Source: UBA11512 sp964623895
GTDB lineage: Bacteria; Bacillota; Clostridia; Oscillospirales; CAG-272
Direction of reading: 5' to 3'
Length of the DNA stretch: 59,475 nt
Assembly: GCA_964623895.1 (NCBI GenBank)
Contig: CAZUWA010000003.1
Span: forward strand, 1 to 59,475
Below are positions 1-9,163 of this stretch, in pieces. Under the pieces are notes generated by a model. It searched no databases, was not told where the DNA came from, and saw nothing but the letters and a program-made list of their open reading frames with translations. The position numbers were made by a program, and so were the translations under genes. How positions within the stretch are numbered: position 1 is the stretch's first letter; the number at the start of each line of letters is the position of its first letter.

Positions 1-184
1 CCAGAAAGCCCCACGAGGCAAAATGCTCGGCAACGGCGGTGTATTTGGACATGGGCACGCCGGTTCCGTTGCTCAGAACGATAATGGGATATGTACGGTT
101 ACTGCTACCTAAGTCGCTTGGATAGTAGATCAGGTACTTGCCAAATCCCTGCAAGGCGGCTTCTTCATAAGTTAATTCTTGCAT
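1..184 (-). CDS. Alpha/beta hydrolase (N-terminal part only; gene runs off the window)
   Basis: Only the first 61 codons are present; the rest lies to the left of base 1. The start is the ATG at 184-182, preceded by a GGAGG ribosome binding site. The visible protein has an acyl-ester-like strand pattern, YPIIVLSNGTGVPMS, followed by an ASWGF segment. This resembles the oxyanion-loop region and the segment after it in dienelactone hydrolase and polyester-hydrolase-like alpha/beta hydrolases, where the substrate is usually an ester. The catalytic Ser, Asp and His would lie in the missing part, so activity cannot be judged. There is no signal peptide in the visible part, so it is probably cytoplasmic. 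It lies downstream of the M28 peptidase gene on the same strand but is separated from it by a terminator-like hairpin. Confidence 0.55.
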   Translation of the reverse strand, partial: MQELTYEEAALQGFGKYLIYYPSDLGSSNRTYPIIVLSNGTGVPMSKYTAVAEHFASWGFL

Positions 185-238
185 TGTATTAGCCTCCGTA
201 AAATTCAAAACATCACAAAAAAACTCTGTAATTTGATG

Positions 239-278
239 AAAAAATAAGCGATGCCAAGTTCTAAAACTCAGCATTGCT
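239..278 (-). terminator. Rho-independent terminator downstream of the M28 peptidase gene
   Basis: Read on the minus strand, AGCAATGC (278-271) and GCATCGCT (254-247) form an 8-bp stem with one G-U pair, followed by TATTTTTT (246-239). It sits between the peptidase stop and the hydrolase start and should separate the two transcripts, at least partly. Confidence 0.6.
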
Positions 279-315
279 CATTTCGGTATTGCACCAACCT
301 TGCATGACAGATGCC

Positions 316-350
316 GTAAAACAGTTAAATTGTTCGTTTAACTGTTTTAC
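316..350. repeat. Perfect 14-bp inverted repeat in the peptidase 3' region
   Basis: GTAAAACAGTTAAA (316-329) and TTTAACTGTTTTAC (337-350) are exact reverse complements around a 7-base loop. A short outer pair, TTGCACC (289-295) with GGTGCAA (366-372), encloses it. On the minus strand no T run follows the inner stem directly, so it is more likely a 3'-UTR stability hairpin, or a protein-binding palindrome, than a terminator. The real terminator-like hairpin is 40 bases further on. Confidence 0.6.
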
Positions 351-388
351 ACCCCCCGCCCTATCGGTGCAAGGTCTTTTTTGATGAA

Positions 389-1675
389 TTATTCGGCAAT
401 GTTCCACTCTTTCTGCATAACAAGTACGTTCAATAAAGTGGAGAATTTCTCAAGATGTTCCATTGGGCGACCCGGGAAATATTTTTCGATATATTCGAGG
501 TAATCATTCTTGGTATTCATCAGCATACCGACAAGAACAGTCTCGCCATAACCTGTGTAATCCGGAATCTCCCAGTTGGTTGCTTCAAAATAGAGATAAG
601 GAACACCGATAGTAGCAAATGGTGCGTGGTCGCTCCAGTCTCCGGTAGAAGGAGACGCGTAGGAGGGGAATTCCTCACCGGAAGCTTGATCGTCGGGAGA
701 CAAATTATCCCACGTCCAAGGATTGCTCTTAAAAGTCATACCCAACTCTTCTGCAACTTTCATCGCATTGTCATAAGCCTCTGTTTGCTTTACCGTTTTT
801 GTTGCGTTATCCTGAACACCGCCATAGAGATAGCAGTAGTCACCACAAATAAGAGAGTCCATATTGATCATATAAAGTGTATTTGCAATTTCTTCTTCGG
901 TCATAGCATTAGCATATGCAGTCGAACCATATAATCCATATTCTTCGGCACTGAAAAACACAAATACGATCGTAAACTCATTGTTTGCATTGTAAAGTTT
1001 TTCCGCAGTAGTCAATGCCAACGCAATACCGGAACCGTTATCACCTGTTCCGTCGCCGTCATAGTGTGCACCAACAATGATCTGCTTTTCGGAATTGCCC
1101 TTTTTTGTCACGATAATATTTTCCGAGTAAATGGTGGCTTTCACATAATCCCCGTCATTACTCTCTTCGTACTGCCAACCTGAACGCTTATATAGTTTAC
1201 CGTCTGTTTCAATTTTTGCAACCGCACCTTCCAATGCCGACTTGCGCATATAGCGTGTAAAACTGAATTCCTGAAGTTCGATATCCTCGGAGATGTATCC
1301 TGCTTTGGTCAAATTCCACTGAATCCACTTTTGAGCAAACTTGAATTGTTCACCAGCTATGCAGTCACGATCCTTTATAGTGGCGTCAATGTATTTGACT
1401 TTTTCATAGCATTCTTCTGCATAGTGTTCTTCAAGTCCATCCGGATCAATAGCGACATCGTTCTCTTTGAGCTTATTCATAACGTTTTCTTCCATTTGAG
1501 CAACCTGTTCTTCCATCAACGTCATCTGCATTTTCATTTCTGTCAACTCTGCTTTCAACGCTTTAAGAGAAGCGTTTGTTTCAGAATTGCCCGTAGAACT
1601 ACTGCAAGCAACTATTGAGACCGCCATCACTGTAATAAGCAAGATCGCTACAATTTTTTTTATTGTGTTTTTCAT
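389..1675 (-). CDS. M28-family zinc metallopeptidase, secreted lipoprotein
   Basis: This is a zinc-dependent exopeptidase of the M28 type, probably an aminopeptidase anchored outside the membrane. The open frame extends to 1729, but I start at the ATG at 1675 because GGAGG lies 8 bases before it. The two upstream ATGs are too close to that site or have no site. The N terminus is a lipoprotein signal peptide with the lipobox IVAC (Cys about residue 24). A charged, helix-rich segment follows (about residues 33-75, probable coiled coil). The M28 metal ligands are visible in GAHYDGDGTGDNGSG, FFSAEEYG, INMDS and the late SDHAP. The protein is 428 residues long. It has its own promoter with an overlapping palindrome and stands alone. 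Substrate unknown. Confidence 0.85.
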   Translation of the reverse strand: MKNTIKKIVAILLITVMAVSIVACSSSTGNSETNASLKALKAELTEMKMQMTLMEEQVAQMEENVMNKLKENDVAIDPDGLEEHYAEECYEKVKYIDATIKDRDCIAGEQFKFAQKWIQWNLTKAGYISEDIELQEFSFTRYMRKSALEGAVAKIETDGKLYKRSGWQYEESNDGDYVKATIYSENIIVTKKGNSEKQIIVGAHYDGDGTGDNGSGIALALTTAEKLYNANNEFTIVFVFFSAEEYGLYGSTAYANAMTEEEIANTLYMINMDSLICGDYCYLYGGVQDNATKTVKQTEAYDNAMKVAEELGMTFKSNPWTWDNLSPDDQASGEEFPSYASPSTGDWSDHAPFATIGVPYLYFEATNWEIPDYTGYGETVLVGMLMNTKNDYLEYIEKYFPGRPMEHLEKFSTLLNVLVMQKEWNIAE

Positions 1676-1694
1676 TTTCATTTCCTCCAAATGA

Positions 1695-1736
1695 ATAAGT
1701 ATGCTTATAGTATACTTATAAAAATTCATTTGTCAA
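1695..1736 (-). promoter_or_regulatory. Promoter of the M28 peptidase gene with an operator-like palindrome over the -10 box
   Basis: On the minus strand TTGACA (1736-1731) and TATACT (1714-1709) are separated by 16 bases, close to the SigA consensus. The inverted repeat ATAAGTAT (1695-1702) / ATACTTAT (1712-1719) covers the -10 box, a position where a bound repressor would block initiation. The regulator is not identifiable from the sequence. Confidence 0.65.
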
Positions 1737-1985
1737 CTGTTATTTTGCATAAATATTCACCAATTTGCGAATATTTTTTTATAAACAGCATTTTTGACGG
1801 ATCAATATTCACACATTCCATTTTTATAACACATGTATGATCATAAATCACGCCTGACAATTCCTGTTTTTTAGTACAATTAAATCGAAAACACGAACTA
1901 TCTTCGTATCACCATCTTATCTCTGCGGTGAATTGTCTGTAAATTGATACACCACTAACTAATCTAATGATTTTATAATGAACAC
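1737..1985. other. AT-rich intergenic stretch with no recognisable gene
   Basis: No open frame with a ribosome binding site was found here. The one visible structure is an AT-rich inverted repeat, AAATATTC (1751-1758) / GAATATTT (1769-1776), followed on the plus strand by a T run to 1780. It could act as a weak plus-strand terminator, but no plus-strand gene lies upstream. Confidence 0.6.
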
Positions 1986-2021
1986 AAAACGGCGGCGCAG
2001 CAAAAGCTACGCCGCCGTTTT
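1986..2021 (-). terminator. Terminator of the ispA-to-PBP operon
   Basis: AAAACGGCGGCG (1986-1997) and CGCCGCCGTTTT (2010-2021) form a perfect 12-bp GC-rich stem with A/T ends, and an inner AGC-AAAA-GCT extends it. On the minus strand it follows the stop of the penicillin-binding protein gene by about 50 bases and ends in TTTT. Confidence 0.85.
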
Positions 2022-2070
2022 ATATAAATCTTCGTTACCCCCTCGGCAAACAAGACCGATATTTTCTCTG

Positions 2071-4650
2071 TCATTCTTCTCTCGAACGTGAATAAATCTC
2101 TTCCGGCGGTAAGACATATACCGTCTCTTGAACGGCTGACTGAGGTGCCAAAGGCGTCAAGAACGATTCTCCTGTGTGTGTTTTGCAAATCTTAGAATAG
2201 GTTGATACGTGCCCTTTATAAGTTCCGTCACCGTTAGAATAAAATACATATTTTTCATCCGACAAATAGACGTACTTTCCGTTAGGATACCGGTCTCTTG
2301 CAATTTCGTTCACAACAATGACCCTCTCCTCACAGCAATCGTCCGGGCAATACTCATTCGCCAATGCTGTACCTTCTTTGCAGTAGTGAACAGTCACGTG
2401 GCAATTACAATATTCTGTCGGCATATTGTCTACCGTATAATACCCTGTCATAGTTCTGGATCCGCGTTCGTCTTTTTTACACGCATCGGTAGCAAGCAGA
2501 CCGCAGTCCCGACAGAAAGTAAGTTTAATAACACCCGGATCTATAATATCCTCATAGGTTTTTGCGATCTTATTGCCTTTTTGATCTATTGTGTAGTTGA
2601 AGTCTCCATTTTCATTTTTTGTAAACACTAGCTCTTCATGAAGTTTGGTCATGCAGTAATCCCACAATTTCATTGAAGGATTGCCGCTGAAATTACTGAG
2701 ATTTTGCTCTTTTTCATAGCCAAACCACACGCCACCAAGATAATATGGCGTATAACCAACGAACCACTTATCATTGTTTTTGGAAGTTGTACCGGTCTTA
2801 CCGGCACAAAACACTTTGTTTCTTAACGTAACTTTGGTTGCTGTGCCGTTTACAACTACATTGTTCAGCATTTTGGTCATAATTGATGCATTTTCTTTCG
2901 ACATTGCAACTTCTGTCTTCAGCAAATTATCTACAACCAATTCTTCGTCACTGTCATAGATTTTCAAAACAGTTCTCGGCTCACAAAAAACACCGTCATT
3001 TGTAAAAGCAGTGTATCCTCCCACCATTTCTCTGACAGTCACACCGTAGGTAAATCCACCAAGTGCCAACGAAGCCAACGTCAGATCGTTCATCACCGTG
3101 CCATTGACCACCGTTCCTTCCTGAAGAGTGGTAAAGTGCAGTTTTTCTGTCAAATATTTGAAAGAATAGTCTATACCTAAACAATCAACCAATTTGACAG
3201 CGAGGGTATTGATCGAACTGGTAATCCCACTTATCATTGGCTGTAAACCTTTGTAGTAATTGTATGAGTTTTTCGGCCAAGCCCTGCCATCTTCATAATG
3301 ATGCGGGGTGTCGTCCATAACTGTAGAATAGTTGATGATCCCCTTATCAAGTGCAGGTCCGTATGCCGAAAGCGGTTTGATTGCAGAACCAACTTGACGC
3401 TTTGCTTGGGTTGCATAGTTGAAAATCCTGCTTTTGAATTTCTCTCCTCTTCCTCCAACCAGTCCGAGAATATTGCCACTGCTCGGATCGACTACTACGA
3501 TTGCAGACTGTGGTTTGATCATGCCGGGACTTGCACCGACAATCTCGTCCACGAGAGAATCGTTGGCATAAATATCCTCTAAGATCTTCTGAACCTTCTG
3601 ATCCATAGCAGTCACGATCTTAAAGCCACCGGTGTAAAGCATCTGCTCCGCAACGGCATAGGACACCTCATATTGTTCCATCAACAGATCAATGGTATCC
3701 TCTATGACTGCATCCACATACCAGGATGTCGCACTGTTATTGCCCGATGACGTATTACCATCTTCATCCGAATCCGTATTTGCTTTATAGATTACAAGTT
3801 CTGCATCATAAGCAAGATCATACTCTGCTTTGGTGATCTTGCCTTGATCGAGCATATTGTTAAGAATGGTATTTCGTCTGATAATATTGTTCTCCGGGTG
3901 AATCTTTGGATCCCATTTGGAAGGATTTTGCGTAATGGAAGCGATTGCCGCACATTCGACCAAACTCAGTTCCGAAACAGACTTTCCGAAATAAACATAG
4001 GAAGCGGATTGTACACCGTTACAGCCTTGCGACAGATAAATGGTATTAAGATACATTTCCAAGATCTGTTCCTTGCTGTATTCCTTTTCCAGATTGATCG
4101 CTCTGAAGATTTCTTCGATCTTTCTTTGCGGTGTATTATCATTATCCCCTGTGATATTTTTGATCAACTGCTGCGTTAAAGTAGAACCTCCTGAGTCTGA
4201 ACGTCCGATCAAATACAGCACCGTTGCACGAGAAGTTCTGATCCAGTCCACTCCGTTGTGGTCGAAAAAGCGCTTATCTTCCGTCGAAACATAGGCATCA
4301 ATCAGATATTGCGGAATCTCCTCATAGTCAACCCAAACGCGATTTTCCGATTCATACAGTTTTTGATCCTCTAATTCACTCAATTCTCCGGATTCATTTT
4401 CAACATAGATCTGGGAGGTTTGCTTCTGATCGGTTGCCAAAATCTCAAAGCCGTCAATTGTTGAATCAACATAACCTGAAAGATAGACAGCAAAAGCAAT
4501 ACCGCAGATCAGTGCGCACAGCAGTCCAATAATGCCGATGGTGACAAATAGACAGAATATGACGGAGAATATTCCTTTAACGCCACTGAACACAAAAGAT
4601 AGCGCATCACCGATTTCTCTTCCCCATTCAATTTTCTTTTTCGTTGCCAT
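2071..4650 (-). CDS. Class A penicillin-binding protein (PBP1A-type, bifunctional transglycosylase/transpeptidase)
   Basis: The enzyme polymerises lipid II into glycan strands and cross-links stem peptides at the outer face of the membrane. Its 859 residues show a cytoplasmic N terminus, one membrane anchor (about residues 27-57), a GT51 transglycosylase domain and a transpeptidase domain. The GT51 domain has catalytic Glu124 in EDKRFFDH, then GGSTLTQQL at 154-162 and an EMYLNTIYLSQG-type motif near 199. The transpeptidase has its nucleophile in S422-A-I-K425, then S479-I-N481 and K618-T-G-T621. After the catalytic part comes a Cys-rich tail (about residues 715-800) with roughly ten cysteines, including CRDC, YCNC and DDCC. 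It is the last gene of the operon, 15 bases after dnaE, and is followed by a strong terminator. All catalytic motifs are intact. Confidence 0.95.
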   Translation of the reverse strand: MATKKKIEWGREIGDALSFVFSGVKGIFSVIFCLFVTIGIIGLLCALICGIAFAVYLSGYVDSTIDGFEILATDQKQTSQIYVENESGELSELEDQKLYESENRVWVDYEEIPQYLIDAYVSTEDKRFFDHNGVDWIRTSRATVLYLIGRSDSGGSTLTQQLIKNITGDNDNTPQRKIEEIFRAINLEKEYSKEQILEMYLNTIYLSQGCNGVQSASYVYFGKSVSELSLVECAAIASITQNPSKWDPKIHPENNIIRRNTILNNMLDQGKITKAEYDLAYDAELVIYKANTDSDEDGNTSSGNNSATSWYVDAVIEDTIDLLMEQYEVSYAVAEQMLYTGGFKIVTAMDQKVQKILEDIYANDSLVDEIVGASPGMIKPQSAIVVVDPSSGNILGLVGGRGEKFKSRIFNYATQAKRQVGSAIKPLSAYGPALDKGIINYSTVMDDTPHHYEDGRAWPKNSYNYYKGLQPMISGITSSINTLAVKLVDCLGIDYSFKYLTEKLHFTTLQEGTVVNGTVMNDLTLASLALGGFTYGVTVREMVGGYTAFTNDGVFCEPRTVLKIYDSDEELVVDNLLKTEVAMSKENASIMTKMLNNVVVNGTATKVTLRNKVFCAGKTGTTSKNNDKWFVGYTPYYLGGVWFGYEKEQNLSNFSGNPSMKLWDYCMTKLHEELVFTKNENGDFNYTIDQKGNKIAKTYEDIIDPGVIKLTFCRDCGLLATDACKKDERGSRTMTGYYTVDNMPTEYCNCHVTVHYCKEGTALANEYCPDDCCEERVIVVNEIARDRYPNGKYVYLSDEKYVFYSNGDGTYKGHVSTYSKICKTHTGESFLTPLAPQSAVQETVYVLPPEEIYSRSREE

Positions 4651-4665
4651 AGTTTTTCTTCTTTC

Positions 4666-7600
4666 TCATTTTAAAACAATGTTTTCGTCACCTGCAATGC
4701 TCTTCATTACAGATATCAAATACGCGCTCGGAAGAATCCTTTTCCCGCTGTCTGTATACTTGGCAGTGGAAGGATGATACAATATACAAGGTATTCCCTG
4801 TCCGTGAAAAATATTTAAAAGTGCATATAAACGCCGATCTGTTTTCTCGTCCTCTGTAAGTTTGATATACAGTTTTCTGTATATTCGTTTCTCTGCTTGC
4901 AAAGTTGAGACCGACTTTTGAGGAACGACTTCCTTTTTAACTTGTTTACCGATCATTTCTTCCGGAACAAATCCACTTGCAGTCATTTCTTCATTTGAAA
5001 GAAGCGGTACAAGGTCAAAAACAGTCAGTTTGGGGCGTTCCTCTTCTTTTACAGATACTTTCCCCGTAAGATACACAGCACGTCCAAGCGTTAAAAGCGG
5101 TAAAATACGATCAAGTACCTTGTCAAAAATCAACCCTTCGATCTGTCCGCTCTCATCTTCCAGTTTTAAAACCGCAAAACGGTTTCCTGCCTTGGATGTT
5201 TTACGATTTATTCCGGATATCATGGCACACAGTTTTACAGTGTCTCCGCTCCTGATATTTCCAATCTCCTCCCCGTCTTCTGAAAAAGAAGACAGAATAT
5301 CATAAACAGATAGCGCGTCCATGGCTTTGATATTCATTGAATAATCTCCAAGCGGATGTCCGGAAAACCACATGCCGGTCAGTTCTTTTTCGGTAACCAA
5401 ACGTTCCGCAAGGCTATATTCCTGCATTTGTGGGAATTCAAATTCAATGTTTTCAGAAAGAGGAGAGTTTGCCATTGAAAACAGATCGATCTGTGCTTCT
5501 TCAAGTTTGGCACGCTTTTGAGAAACATAAGTCAAAAGCAATTCCGCACTTTCTGTAAGTTGGCTTCGATAAAGCAAAAAACTGTCGAATGCGCCGGCTC
5601 CGATCAAGGATAATAATTGATTTTTCCCTAATCCATGTTCCTGCATTCTCAAAGCAAAGTCGACAGGCGATCGGAATTTTTCCTCTTGTCGACAATTCAG
5701 AATATCGTTTGCAAATCCAACACCGATATTCTTGATACCCAATAATCCAAACCGAACGCCTTGATCGGTGGGAGAAAAATGGAGTCCACTTTCATTGATA
5801 TCAGGCGGCAGAATATGAATATTCCTCGATTCAAGTGCAGAAATATACTCCGCAGTCTTTCCCGCATCCCCGCAAACAGAGGAGAGCAACGCAGAAATAT
5901 ATTCTTTTGGATAGTGCGCCTTTAGGTATGCAGTCTGATAGGAAAGGACCGCATAGGCAGCCGCATGACTTTTATTGAAAGCGTAACTTGCAAAAGAAGC
6001 CATACTATCAAAAAGTCGGTTTGCCGCTTCCCTGTCGATGCAGTTTTTTACTGCACCTTCAAGAAATCCGCTCCGCTCCGCTTCCAGTTCGTCTGCATGC
6101 TTTTTTGCCATAGCGCGTCGAACGATATCCGCTCTGCCGTAAGAATATCCTGCGACTTTGCGAAAGATCTGCATAACTTGCTCTTGATAGACAATGCATC
6201 CGGAAGTGGAATCGAGAATGTCCGCAAGGACCGAAATTTCATATTCCGGCTTTTTTCCACTGTTTCTGGCAGCAATGAGTGTGGGAATCGAATCCATAGG
6301 TCCAGGTCGATATAAAGCAATCGCGATCATCAGATCGTCCACACTTTTCGGCTTCATTTGTATAAGCAATCGCTTCATGCCGGCAGATTCCAACTGAAAC
6401 ACTCCATCGGTTTCGCCTGCTGAAATCATTTTAAAGGTTTCTTCATCAGCCATTTCATTGTCGTCCAACGAGAAGGATGGCTGATATCTGCGGACAAACT
6501 TCACCGCATCATCAATAACCGTAAGATATCGAAGAGCCAAAAAGTCAAATTTAAGAAACCCCAGTTCCGCCACAGTGTTCATATCGTACTGTGTCAACAC
6601 TGCGCCGGAAGAAGTCGTCAAGGGCATATAATCGGAAACCGGATTTTCAGTAATAACCACCCCCGCTGCGTGCGTTGTAATATGTCTGGGCATTCCTTCC
6701 ACAGCCATTGCCGTATCAAGAAGTTGTTTCACCGAACTGCTTTCATTGTATAATGTAAGCAGTTCCGTATTTTCAAGCGCTTTTTTGATCGTCATATCCG
6801 GTCTATGGGGAATTAGTTTGGCGACAGTATCGGTATCGGCATAAGAAATGCCGAGCACTCTTCCGACATCACGCACCGCCGCGCGTGCACCCAATGTTCC
6901 AAATGCCGCGATCTGAGAAACGTGGTCCCTGCCATATTTGTCGGCTACATATCGGATAACTTCATCTCTGCGATTGTAACAAAAGTCAACATCAAAGTCA
7001 GGCATGCTCACTCGTTCAGGGTTCAAAAAACGTTCAAACAGCAGATCATACCGTATTGAATCAATTTCGGTAATGCCGATCAAATATGCCACCAAACTGC
7101 CTGCACCCGAACCTCTTCCGGGACCGACGGGAATACCTTGGTTTTTAGCATAGGTCACAAAGTCTCTGACAATCAGATAGTAATCGGCATAGCCCATTTT
7201 GGTGATCATCATCAACTCATAGATCATCCTGAATTTGTAGTCGTCAAAGCTGTGATGAACAAGGTCAAGTTTCCCATTTTCGTTAAACTTCTTAAGTCCC
7301 TCTTCCGATAGTTGTTGCAAGTGTCGGTTGGCAGTCATACCGCTTGGCAAAGGATATGTCGGCAGATGTCTTTTGCTAAAATCAAAATCAAAACCGCAAC
7401 GCTCCGCTATTTTTACGGTATTATCAACCGCCTCCGGACATTCTTTAAAGAGAGCGCGCATTTCTTCTTCTGTTTTAAGGTAATATTCGTCGTTCTTAAA
7501 TCCGAGCGGTCTGCCGCCCGAGAGCAATTCACCCGTTTGAATACACGTCAACACCGCCTGATATTCAGCGTCGTTTTTTTGAATATAATGTGCGTCGTTG

Positions 7601-8202
7601 GTTGCAACAAGCGGAATACCTGTTTTTTCAGAAAGTTTAATAAGCCCGTACCTGATCTTGTCTTCCTCTTCAGTGAGGTGATTTTGAACTTCTAAATAGA
7701 AATTCTCTTTTCCAAACAATTCTGCATAGGCGAGCGCTTCTTTTTGCGCATCCTCCTGAAGATCGGAAAGGATCAAAGAAGGAATTCTTCCCGCAAGACA
7801 GCCGGAAAGCGCAATCAAGCCTTCATGATAGATTTTTAATAACTCATCATCGATCCGTGGCTTGCCGTAAAAGCCTTCCGTATAACCAAGAGAAATGAGT
7901 TTTGAAAGATTTCTATATCCAATTTCGTCTTTGCAAAGCAAAACAAGATGGTGATACTTTGCATCCTTGTCCTTGTCAAATCTCAAATGAGGCGCAACAT
8001 ATACCTCGCACCCAATAATCGGCTTAATCTCTTTTTTCTTGCAAGCTTTGTAGAAGGCGACTGCTCCGAACATATTACCGTGATCCGTGATAGCAAGAGC
8101 AGTTTGTCCAACTTCTTTGACCGCGGCAGGAAGATCTGCAATGCGGCAAGCACCATCCAGCATACTGTACTCACTGTGTAAATGCAAATGCGCAAAAGCC
8201 AT
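4666..8202 (-). CDS. dnaE: DNA polymerase III alpha subunit (DnaE)
   Basis: This is a C-family replicative DNA polymerase, in Firmicutes usually the DnaE that acts beside PolC. I chose the ATG at 8202 (1178 residues), since GGGAGGG lies 7 bases upstream. The ATG of the longer open frame at 8232 lies upstream of this site. The N-terminal PHP domain begins with HLHLHSEYSMLDG (from residue 5). The palm carries PDFDVDF near residue 400 and the third acidic residue in KFDFLAL near 552. The region around 620-800 is the fingers and beta-clamp-binding part. An OB-fold nucleic-acid-binding domain lies around residues 985-1060 (VKLCAMISGINRKTSK). It follows whiA by 26 bases and precedes the PBP gene by 15 bases in the same operon. 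Confidence 0.96.
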   Translation of the reverse strand: MAFAHLHLHSEYSMLDGACRIADLPAAVKEVGQTALAITDHGNMFGAVAFYKACKKKEIKPIIGCEVYVAPHLRFDKDKDAKYHHLVLLCKDEIGYRNLSKLISLGYTEGFYGKPRIDDELLKIYHEGLIALSGCLAGRIPSLILSDLQEDAQKEALAYAELFGKENFYLEVQNHLTEEEDKIRYGLIKLSEKTGIPLVATNDAHYIQKNDAEYQAVLTCIQTGELLSGGRPLGFKNDEYYLKTEEEMRALFKECPEAVDNTVKIAERCGFDFDFSKRHLPTYPLPSGMTANRHLQQLSEEGLKKFNENGKLDLVHHSFDDYKFRMIYELMMITKMGYADYYLIVRDFVTYAKNQGIPVGPGRGSGAGSLVAYLIGITEIDSIRYDLLFERFLNPERVSMPDFDVDFCYNRRDEVIRYVADKYGRDHVSQIAAFGTLGARAAVRDVGRVLGISYADTDTVAKLIPHRPDMTIKKALENTELLTLYNESSSVKQLLDTAMAVEGMPRHITTHAAGVVITENPVSDYMPLTTSSGAVLTQYDMNTVAELGFLKFDFLALRYLTVIDDAVKFVRRYQPSFSLDDNEMADEETFKMISAGETDGVFQLESAGMKRLLIQMKPKSVDDLMIAIALYRPGPMDSIPTLIAARNSGKKPEYEISVLADILDSTSGCIVYQEQVMQIFRKVAGYSYGRADIVRRAMAKKHADELEAERSGFLEGAVKNCIDREAANRLFDSMASFASYAFNKSHAAAYAVLSYQTAYLKAHYPKEYISALLSSVCGDAGKTAEYISALESRNIHILPPDINESGLHFSPTDQGVRFGLLGIKNIGVGFANDILNCRQEEKFRSPVDFALRMQEHGLGKNQLLSLIGAGAFDSFLLYRSQLTESAELLLTYVSQKRAKLEEAQIDLFSMANSPLSENIEFEFPQMQEYSLAERLVTEKELTGMWFSGHPLGDYSMNIKAMDALSVYDILSSFSEDGEEIGNIRSGDTVKLCAMISGINRKTSKAGNRFAVLKLEDESGQIEGLIFDKVLDRILPLLTLGRAVYLTGKVSVKEEERPKLTVFDLVPLLSNEEMTASGFVPEEMIGKQVKKEVVPQKSVSTLQAEKRIYRKLYIKLTEDEKTDRRLYALLNIFHGQGIPCILYHPSTAKYTDSGKRILPSAYLISVMKSIAGDENIVLK

Positions 8203-8228
8203 CGCGACACCCTCCCTTTTATAAGATC

Positions 8229-9146
8229 TCAATCGTTGGTCATTTTTTGATAAAATTCCGTAATCTTCGCAAATCGGTGATTGATTCCCGATTTGCTGAT
8301 CGGCGGTTGATGCATCTCGGCAAGTTCTGACAAAGACGCCTCTGGATTTTCTAAACGCAACATTGCCGTTTTTTGTAGTTCTATCGGCAACTGATCGAAT
8401 AGTTGCGCATTTTTTAAAGCCTTGATCACTTTGATCAACGCCTGTGCTTTTTCCGTCATCTTACTGATATTTGCGGTATCACAATTAGATCGTCTGTTTT
8501 GCTCATTACGGATGTCGCGATAGATCTTCATATTCATAATGGTAAGCGCCGCTTGAGAAGCACCGATATATGTTAAGAAGTCTTCAATCGATTCACTGTC
8601 TTTGATATAGACTGTGCAACCGGACCTCCGCAAGACATGCTTTGCGGAAAAACCAAAAGAGGACAGCAGTTCCTCCATCGTAATTGCCAAATGCGTGTTT
8701 TCAAAGACAAATTCCATGCGATATCCTGTTTGCGGATCGGAAAGCGTTCCTGCTGTCATAAAAGCGCCGCGCAAAAAATAGCGCAAACAATCCTGACAGA
8801 CGAGCAATTGTGGATTGATCGCACCGTCGCAATCCTCCGGAAGCGTACAGTCATCGAAAATTTTCTTCAGGTTTTCCTTCGCGGCAACAGTCAGTTTATA
8901 ACTGCTCACCTTATGCTCACCCGATTTTTTTTCGCTGATATACAAGTTTCCTTTGATTCCGTATACCGTCTGAAGCAACTGCAAAATGAGTTCACTCGTA
9001 CGCTCGTGCTCGGTAATAAGCCTGATCTTTTCGATCGAAAACTTATTTCCGCAAAGAAGCATTCCGTACAATAGTGCCCTTTTGCAACATCTGTTTTTAC
9101 AGGGAAGAGCGCAGAGATCGTTTTTGGTATCTTTACAAAATGACAA
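8229..9146 (-). CDS. whiA: WhiA-family DNA-binding protein
   Basis: WhiA is a DNA-binding regulator with a LAGLIDADG-homing-endonuclease-like N-terminal fold and a C-terminal helix-turn-helix. It has links to sporulation in actinobacteria and to cell division and chromosome segregation in Bacillus. The 305-residue length fits the family. The N-terminal half has the typical KRALLYGMLLCGNKFS opening and a FLRGAFMTAGTL segment. The C-terminal half has NAQLFDQLPIELQ, then ASLSELAEMHQPPISKSGINHR, which is the HTH. In many Firmicutes whiA follows murB, rapZ and yvcK. Here murB is directly upstream (17 bases) and rapZ and yvcK are absent from the cluster. Confidence 0.93.
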   Translation of the reverse strand: MSFCKDTKNDLCALPCKNRCCKRALLYGMLLCGNKFSIEKIRLITEHERTSELILQLLQTVYGIKGNLYISEKKSGEHKVSSYKLTVAAKENLKKIFDDCTLPEDCDGAINPQLLVCQDCLRYFLRGAFMTAGTLSDPQTGYRMEFVFENTHLAITMEELLSSFGFSAKHVLRRSGCTVYIKDSESIEDFLTYIGASQAALTIMNMKIYRDIRNEQNRRSNCDTANISKMTEKAQALIKVIKALKNAQLFDQLPIELQKTAMLRLENPEASLSELAEMHQPPISKSGINHRFAKITEFYQKMTND

Positions 9147-9163
9147 ACTCTTCCCCTCCTTTT

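Noticed and set aside
1751..1780. AT-rich inverted repeat followed by a T run
   Set aside because: It resembles a plus-strand terminator, but no plus-strand gene lies upstream and AT-rich sequence gives such repeats easily.
1973..2188. 71-residue minus-strand ORF overlapping the PBP terminator
   Set aside because: It overlaps the end of the PBP gene in another frame and crosses the terminator; no ribosome binding site.
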